From NCBI GenBank assembly GCA_019055375.1, contig JAHQIW010006127.1:62001-126000 (forward strand): 64,000 bases of DNA, written 5' to 3'. A model generated the notes under the pieces. It saw only the letters and a program-made list of their open reading frames with translations. It was not told the origin of the DNA and did no database searches. Source of the stretch: Parelaphostrongylus tenuis. Its lineage: Eukaryota; Nematoda; Chromadorea; Rhabditida; Metastrongylidae. Made by a program: the position numbers and the translations under genes. This document shows, piece by piece, positions 57,691 to 64,000 of this stretch (the stretch's first letter is position 1; every line of letters begins with the position of its first letter).

Positions 57691-58718
57691 GGCTTACATC
57701 TGAGGTGATTGAGGCTCTCAGGGAAAAGAAGTAAAAGAAAATTTCAGACAAAAAGGAGTAGCAGGAGTTGTCGAATGTTTTAGATGGAAAAAGTATCATC
57801 AAAACTGTCAGAAACTTGTCGATTATAGTAACGGGGAGATCCTTCCTAGACTAGCAGATGACACAGGCCTACATTCGCATGAAATGGAGAATGTCACTCA
57901 CTATCGCTATTATAATTTCTACGACAGGCACGTTAACTTGTATTTATGTCAATCGGACAACATGGATATATCATCCCTGCTGTTCTCTTTGTTGGAATCT
58001 AATAAGCCATCTCATCAACAAAGAAGCGCACAACACCTGTTTCCGAAAAACCGCACCCAAATACTTGACGTTCATTGTCTTATCACCAATCCTCATCAGT
58101 GCATGAAAAACATGCTACGTTTTCATTGGGACCATGTTTTTACCAAAAGACATAACATCGCCGTCCATTACGCAATATGCTGTCTGACTGTCCTCTAAAA
58201 ACTGTCAAAGCAGAGTCATCCTCGAAATGATTCATGAAAAATTGTAGAAATGACAGTCGCATCGATTATGGAAAGGATTCGTTAATGTTGGTGAGAATCA
58301 TATTATTACGAAACTAATCGAGGTTTTCGATCGAGTCTCCTAGGAGGCTAAATGCTCCTACATAGTAGTTTTATCATATTGAGAAATCAGAGAACAACAT
58401 AACAAAGAAAGCTGATGACTGGGAGTGCTTTTTGCCCGCTTTTTTTGACAACACAGTGCTCTTCTGGCATCAAACATTAGTCTAACGAAATAAATGCTAA
58501 TCGATATTGGGGTCAGAATAGATAAGGTCGTTCTTTAGATAAATCGAAAGAAGGCGATGTTCATGAGAGTCGGATATCACCCTAATTATGCTCAGGCGTA
58601 CTACTATCTCTGGATGGGTCATTCATCTATTTTTGGCAGGGAAGTCAGCGACTTTGTTGCTTCCGAAGCGGAACACATCTGATATTACTCCAAACACTTA
58701 CAAAACAATTACTCATTA

Positions 58719-58881
58719 ATGTTTCTAGTTTTTATGTTGCTTCATACTTTCTCTGCTCCAAAATTAGCTTGCCGCTGTGTTTTCCGTCAGAATTGCTTAG
58801 ATGTTTCCATCAGAAATTCGCACGCCAGAGCCTGCTTCACTCAAATGAGTCAAAATGAGAAACAAGTGAAATTGACACTTG
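58719..58881 (+). CDS. Candidate first exon of a secreted cysteine-bearing protein
   Basis: ATG at 58719 opens MFLVFMLLHTFSAPKLA, a plausible signal peptide, followed by cysteines at residues 18, 20, 26 and 39 (CRCVFRQNC, ARACFTQM). A GTAAGA donor follows residue 54 in phase 1; without splicing the frame stops at 58916 after 65 residues. A possible second exon starts at 59113 after GTCTTTCAG. Its cysteine-bearing frame (RFFCRTLTKTCVIKKSYNC) is not the one predicted by the phase, so the join is unresolved. Family not recognised. Confidence 0.35.
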
Positions 58882-59639
58882 GTAAGATGCTATTACTCAT
58901 ATTTGAAGAATTTTAGTTGAAACGGTCCGCACGGTCATTTTCGTCTCAGTGACAATAATTTGCCGTGTATTAGTGAATTACTCATTTCTTTAAACACTTC
59001 GGAAGCTACGATCGTTTCCAGGAAGTTCATATCAATATATAGTCTCACTGCATGAAATTTGAGGGCAACTATCAATAGCTGTTTGAGCTGCTTATTTCCG
59101 GCCGTCTTTCAGCGTTTTTTTTGTCGAACATTAACAAAAACCTGTGTCATCAAGAAAAGCTATAATTGTCTTCGTTTCAATGGCAGTTTAGTTGCAGGCT
59201 CCATTCTTGCCATCATAGTCCAATGTGGAATGAGAATTCAAAATACAAAAGCGACGGATGTATGACAATGTGATTGTTTCATAAGAAAGGAATTACTCAA
59301 AGATCAACCAAAGGGTACTTCAGAAGAATAATTTCATCGGGTTCGCTCGGTGAATGTAACACTAGATTCTTAGTGGTGTGCGTTCATTTGGCAAACAATC
59401 TGACCTAAGCACCAGAAGCGGGGTCAATACGCCAGCCGGACGTACGGCTGCCCAGCTGGCCGACCAGCTAGTCAGCCATCCATTCAACTAGTGTCATCAA
59501 CATTGAGAACAGTATCCGAGTCATTGACTTAGAGCGTTCTACTGATTCGTGCTAAATATCGATTCTGCTATAGCGAATCAATATCAGTTAATTGTCGTAT
59601 TACAACTAGCTTGCAATCATCTTTGATACTACACCCGGT

Positions 59640-60330
59640 TTTTTAAATTTTTCTCATCACACTGCGCGGATACTATCATTTCTCGCATTTAATTCCTCCC
59701 TCTTATGAAGCACTTACGAAGATATTCAAGCTTTTCTGCGCCATATTTCGGCTAAAACTTGAGAAGTTCGTTGTTGTTTTCATAATAAATGTCGATGAAC
59801 GCTGGTCGAGTCGAGTCCCTATGGAATATTGAGACAGCCGTGCCGAGGGTGTTCCCACGCGGATTAGAGGAACTGAGATTGTACTAGACAAGTCTGGCAC
59901 TAATTTCTCGACCGGGAGTGATGAAAGGCTTGGTGGACCCGTTGCGAGGTGCTGCTCAGCATCTGAGTAGATTGGAGCTTTCGCACAATCAACGGACTTG
60001 CTACCAAATGTGCTAACCGCTCTTCATAGCAGTAGCACTTAACGCTGAAGTAATAAACTCTTTTGTTAATGCTTCATGAGGAGAAAAGTCCACTCGGTAA
60101 GACTTCACAGAATTTAAAACTGGTTCCGTATCTTCTTTTTAAAGTCACCATCATTAACTAGGTTGAGCATGATCTGTGAAAATTCTTTCCTAGCCCGCTT
60201 TTTTGACACTGTGCTAGTGTTATAATTCCATATCCAGATATACTGAATTAAATGCACAATTTTCCATATCAGGCGGGAGTTTATTCCTCGTTTCACACCC
60301 ATTCCGCGGCGCTACCACTAGACCAGCGAT
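59640..60330. other. Repeat-derived stretch
   Basis: Contains a diverged family R copy (about 59650-59850), a diverged SINE body (59880-60030, with AAGGCTTGGTGGACCCG) and a tRNA-like minus-strand head (60270-60330, CGGCGCTACCACTAGACCAG). No gene. Confidence 0.4.
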
Positions 60331-60732
60331 GCCCTTGTTCTTATCACTCCCGTATGAGTTTTTGAAGTGAAGACACCATCCTTACACAAGAACATAAAAC
60401 CTCGGCGCCTGGCGCCTAAAATTTTAGGAGGGCTTTGGATAAGCATCATCAGTCTAAGCATGGATCGCAGGGAGGAATGCCCCGCTATCAAACGTGGCAC
60501 CGCACAGTACAAAAAACTGCCGTTTTAAACTGGGAGGAAATCTGTAGTTATGTGATCCTGCACGGCTAGTCTCTATTTGGGCAACTTAGTGATAGACAAA
60601 CAAAGAGCGGTGATTTTGGAAAATTATTTTGCGCTTGATGCGATTGAAATCTGAGTTTGGTGCCTTTTTCGCTTAAAGTGATAGGGGTATTTGGGTGACT
60701 GATTATGAGCAACCTGATCTTTCCAGGTCCGG

Positions 60733-60768
60733 ATTGTGGAGAAGGCGAAAGCGCCGAAACGTGAGCTT
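60733..60768 (+). ncRNA. Decayed hammerhead-like motif
   Basis: GUGGAGA in the position of CUGAUGA, then GGCG/CGCC stem II, GAA, ACGU and G at position 17. The two core changes and G17 would abolish cleavage. Same layout as the motif at 29741, so probably the 3' remnant of another Penelope-like element. Confidence 0.45.
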
Positions 60769-60950
60769 ATTGAACATATCGTATTGTAACAACCTCGCTT
60801 AGTACTTACCAAAGAAGAAAGAAGGATTTTTTGCGATAGAATCGCTACTTCTGTCTGTTGAGAATATGCAAACGCTGCGAAATGAAAAATTCCTACTACT
60901 TTGTAGACACATCAGTGTATTTGTCGCAGAAAGCAGTCATGGCAAAAGAG

Positions 60951-61300
60951 GAGCGTTGGTAGCGCAGTTGGTTAGCACGCGCCCCCGCAAAGTGTGAGCT
61001 GTGTGCGGGTTCGATTCTCGCCTGGTGTCCGAAGTCTTGCATATCATTAACATTGGCGGAAATCTATTTCCATTAGGCTCAAGCGTTTACGATCTCATGG
61101 ATGCCCGACCATTCGAATGACGACGAAATGTCCACTGAAAATCGCCGACGGCTTTCGTCGCAAGTGGCGATTCATCGAGCCGACAACGACGGTCATTTGC
61201 CGGAGATGACCTCGAGAGCCAACAAGCACCCACCGACGAGGACCTCCGCCGTTCTCCATTGGCTCGGCTCTCCGTCGTCGACCAACCACTAGCCACTCTG
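60951..61300 (+). repeat. tRNA-headed GC-rich SINE-like repeat
   Basis: Head TTGGTAGCGCAGTTGGTTAG (A box) and GCGGGTTCGATTCTCGCC (B box) at 60957-61022; the 5' and 3' acceptor strands do not pair, so it is not a working tRNA. It is followed from about 61090 to 61300 by an unusually GC- and CpG-rich body, open in several frames on both strands. A GT-rich run (61338-61385) follows. Confidence 0.5.
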
Positions 61301-61924
61301 TGCTGTCTGGCCACTCGTCTTCTGATTGCGGCCTCTCTGTGGATGTGTGTGGTGTGTGTGTGTGCGTGGTGGGGGGTGTGTCTGTCGTGTTCGACTAAAA
61401 ACGTCCGCTCTCACCCGGTCGTCCGTTTCTGGATGACTCATGTCCTCGTTAGCTGTTTTATGCCCGATCGATAACCTGTTTCGACTCCAGTCATCAATCT
61501 TGAGATATGTCAATTTCTAAGCGTTTTCCAAGTGTGAACTTAGATCCAGAGATGTAGGAGAGAGGCCTACTAATAAGTCCACGACGTGCCAGCTCCTTAG
61601 GAACTTTGTTTTTCCAGTTTATTTTGGGACGATGAATTTGTAGGGGCTAAGGGCGGCGTTCTGAAATTCTCAAAGTTCTTTTTATCTTCTTAGACGTGAC
61701 AATCCAACTTCATAGTGTCGTATACTGCAGGGCTTTTCGTCCGTGAATCCAAGACGGGCAAAAGGTGCCGTCCGTTTTTGGAAGACACATAGTCATGCTG
61801 AAACAGGAAATTATCACCAGATAACTTTTGGAGATCGGAGATTATTATCGTTTTGAATGTTGCTTACTTGGACTTTTATTCAACTGCTTTCTCAGAACTT
61901 CTTCATCAAATTTCGATATGTTTT

Positions 61925-62060
61925 ATTAAAGTGTTCCAAGCCTTTTCAAGCTTTGCTATGTCAGTGGCGTGTGACCCTGGTGGGGCGGGCGAGACCGCCG
62001 AAATGTACGTAAGTCACCTAACGAACAAATCCTCGAAAGGGCTTGAAACAGTTCCTCAGA
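61925..62060. mobile_element. Small inverted-repeat element with decayed hammerhead
   Basis: Left TGTTCCAAGCCTTTTCAAG and right CTCGAAAGGGCTTGAAACAG are imperfect inverted repeats. TTCTCAGAACTTC and TTCCTCAGAACTTC lie on either side and may reflect a target duplication. About 130 bp, inserted in a segment that is uninterrupted in the copy at 62660-62940. Confidence 0.55.
61971..62017 (+). ncRNA. Decayed hammerhead motif
   Basis: Stem I GUGACC/AGUCAC (five of six pairs); CUGGUGG for CUGAUGA (two core A to G changes); stem II GGCGG/CCGCC with a GCGAGA loop identical to that at 6508-6556; GAA; AUGUACGU as self-complementary stem III with a wobble; A17. The architecture is intact but the core changes should abolish activity. 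Confidence 0.6.
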
Positions 62061-62659
62061 ACTTCACTTTGATGAGTTCTGTGTTCTCTATTCATGCACT
62101 AGATCGTTCTGTATCGATAATATGTTGATTTGATAATAATATTTATGATAATGGCTGATCCTCAACATTTTATGGGTATTTTCTCACTGGGAGAGAGCTT
62201 TTTATTGGAGTTTAAGTAGTCTTCGAAAGCATAATTCTCGGCGTTTACAACATTGTGCCCATTTATCAAAAACGCTTTTTTAATGAGCTATAGCAGCGAA
62301 AATAGAACTATATTCTACACTTCGAGTGCTTTGTTTGCACGGTTATGGGCTTTGGATGGCTTTCCATTAGGCTTTACTAATACTTATTCGATAGCGCAAA
62401 TCTCGACAATTTCCAGGCTAAATCCCTTTTTTTAAGAAAATTTTCGTGATGTACGAGCAAAAATAAGATTACGTTCTACATTCGCAGTTTTCTTCTCACG
62501 TAAAGTCATATATGCCCAAAGAGTGTATGAGCGTGCAGAGAAAATTATGGAGTATCAGAATAATTCAAAAAAGTGGAGTTTTTTGGAACGAAGAGAAATA
62601 TATTCTCATTAAATAATGATTATTGCGCGCCGCTTGCGAAAATCGATCACGGTGCCGTT

Positions 62660-62940
62660 TGGAAGAAGATAACAGTTCAACTGTACGGTTTCTATACTGT
62701 AAAAGCTTTGCCACATGTGAACCCAAGCGCGGACGAAAGGTGTTGCCCGCTAATTGAAGACTTACTTAGTCGGGTTGAAACGGAAAATTTTCACCAGATT
62801 TATTCTGTAGATTCGATATCATTGTCGTATCAAATGTTGCTTTTAAGACAAACATTGTACTTTGATACGCTTTCTTTTCTCTCTATTCATCTACTCGATC
62901 GTTCTACATCGATAAATTGTTGATTTGATGTAAATACTAA
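62660..62940. repeat. Local duplicated segment, copy 2
   Basis: Uninterrupted partner of 61735-62140. A 116-codon plus-strand open frame (62573-62923) crosses it, but the other copy has indels, which argues against conservation as protein. Confidence 0.5.
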
Positions 62941-63951
62941 TGATAATGAGCAGCATTGTATGTGCTGGATGCTTTACATTTCGGATCATTTTATTTCCCA
63001 CAGTCGCAATTTAGCCTCAGTACTTTAGTTTCTGTCTAAAAAGTTGCTCTATAAAGATTCGCTCACAAATTTTCTTCACTTTTTGATATTTGTCGCTGCA
63101 GGTGTTGTACAAAAAAGGTTATCCCTTTGTATATCCTTATTTTCAATTTTGTAGATGTTAGAAAACCGTCTGCGATTTATTTTGAGTGCTTTTGTTTAGT
63201 GCAGAGTTATTGAATTTATGAACTGAACTGATTTTTCTGATTTTCGGTCTTTTTTCGGAGTTTTACTGCTACACCACGACTGGATAAAAGTGTTTCGCTC
63301 TTCCCAAGTTGTTCTGGTCTTCCATCATTTCAAGGAAATTCTGATTGAGCGTTATCAGTTTTGTATTCTGCGTTGTTGTATCTAACAGTATTCACAAAGC
63401 ATTGTATTGTCGTTCCTTCACATTCTTCGAAATAATTTCGTTCGTCTATCCCAGCCATGTGGCCTTATGGATCAATATTCGTTTCGTTCTTCTGTTTTTT
63501 TCTTACTTTTTTCGCTTTCATAGTTCAATGAAATCCGTCCATATGTTCTACAATTCATAACCGCAGACGATTGAAACCATGAGTTTTAGGCTGCCGTACA
63601 AAGAGTCATGTTGGTGACATATTGCCAGCTTTGAATGTTCGTACTTTGATTCGTGGTAGATTTTATTAGTTGGGATGGAAATTGTTAGATTTCAAAATTT
63701 TTTCAACAAAGTCTCAAATTTCCCGTCACCATAAAATCCTCGAATTTCTGAAGCTCCCTTGTCGTTCAAACCACTTTGCGGTACAGCAGTTGCGTAGTTG
63801 CTGATCATTTTCTCAGCGGCTAATTGTCGATTTGGCTGCAAAACGGGTACACAATCGGTCTAGAGGTCCTCTAGACTGAAATTCCTTCAACTTATTTCGT
63901 ATTCATTGAAGAGATTGCGTCTTGTTTTGTTCGTGGAACAGTTCTTGAACT
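62941..63951. other. Nothing recognised
   Basis: About 1 kb of T-rich sequence with no supported exon or repeat. Confidence 0.4.
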
Positions 63952-64000
63952 ATGCCTGATAATTCTTTATTTGAGCCATGCATGTGGTCTGCTATGGCAT
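63952..64000. mobile_element. End of a family D element, cut by window edge
   Basis: ATGCCTGATAATTCTTTATT and TGAGCCATGCATG match the ends at 23144 and 30814. The rest is outside the window. Confidence 0.5.

Larger units (their letters stand above)
61735..62140. repeat. Local duplicated segment, copy 1, interrupted by ribozyme element
   Basis: The flanks match 62660-62940 in the same order (for example GTGAATCCAAGACGG against GTGAACCCAAGCGCGG, and TCTCTATTCATGCACTAGAT with GATCGTTCTGTATCGATAAT). The match is broken by the small element at 61925-62060. Not obviously coding, since copies differ by indels. Confidence 0.55.

Noticed and set aside
57884..58198. 104-codon plus-strand ORF as a gene
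   Set aside because: No splice context, composition or motif supports it, and an overlapping frame is equally open.
60957..61030. Apparent tRNA gene
   Set aside because: A and B boxes are present, but the acceptor strands and anticodon stem do not pair; it is treated as a tRNA-derived repeat head. The same applies to heads at 9955, 11300, 31430, 31753, 47350, 51617, 51840 and 54695.
62573..62923. 116-codon ORF as a gene
   Set aside because: The related segment at 61735-62140 has indels that break the frame, so it looks like a non-coding duplicate.

Overview
The window looks like a gene-poor, repeat-rich stretch of a nematode nuclear genome, most plausibly a parasitic clade V (strongylid-type) worm. 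The supporting evidence is eukaryotic split genes with short exons, T-rich TTTCAG/TTCCAG acceptors, introns of up to about 5 kb, possible spliced-leader acceptors just upstream of two start codons, and many decayed transposons of kinds common in nematodes (Tc1/mariner, Penelope-like, tRNA-derived SINEs, small inverted-repeat elements). Species assignment is inference. No rRNA, convincing tRNA gene, CRISPR or prokaryotic operon structure was seen.

Three genes can be read by joining exons, all on the + strand. (1) The last two exons of an alpha,alpha-trehalase (1943-3291), with a hydrophobic tail that suggests a GPI anchor. (2) A complete eight-exon gene for a 234-residue single-domain START (StAR-related lipid transfer) protein (16969-27757). 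(3) A complete four-exon gene for a 135-residue homologue of the c-Myc-binding protein MYCBP/AMY-1 (34196-40287). A further three-exon + strand gene end of unknown identity (13768-14824) lies between trehalase and the START gene. Several weaker candidate exons are listed with low confidence, including a signal-peptide ORF at 58719 and exon-like pieces at 55434, 56153/56230 and 57264. The genes have no obvious shared pathway and are spaced too far apart to look like an operon.

The rest is mostly mobile DNA. Seven decayed Tc1/mariner copies are spread along the window. Three Penelope-like (GIY-YIG endonuclease) fragments are at 770-1240, 29080-29870 and 38456-39817; the third is bounded by about 360-bp inverted arms. 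tRNA-headed SINEs, several dispersed repeat families and (AT)n tracts fill most other gaps.

The most striking signal is a recurrent hammerhead-ribozyme motif. Four copies keep the core residues (19946-19993 minus, 47732-47774 plus, 6508-6556 minus, 23195-23243 minus). A fifth nearly does so behind a Penelope-like element (29741-29776 plus), and several more are decayed. Most sit in the arms of small 130-420 bp elements with terminal inverted repeats, and most have a short self-complementary stem III. This association of hammerhead ribozymes with non-autonomous inverted-repeat elements, plus a Penelope-like element with inverted ribozyme-bearing arms, is the best candidate in the window for something poorly described.
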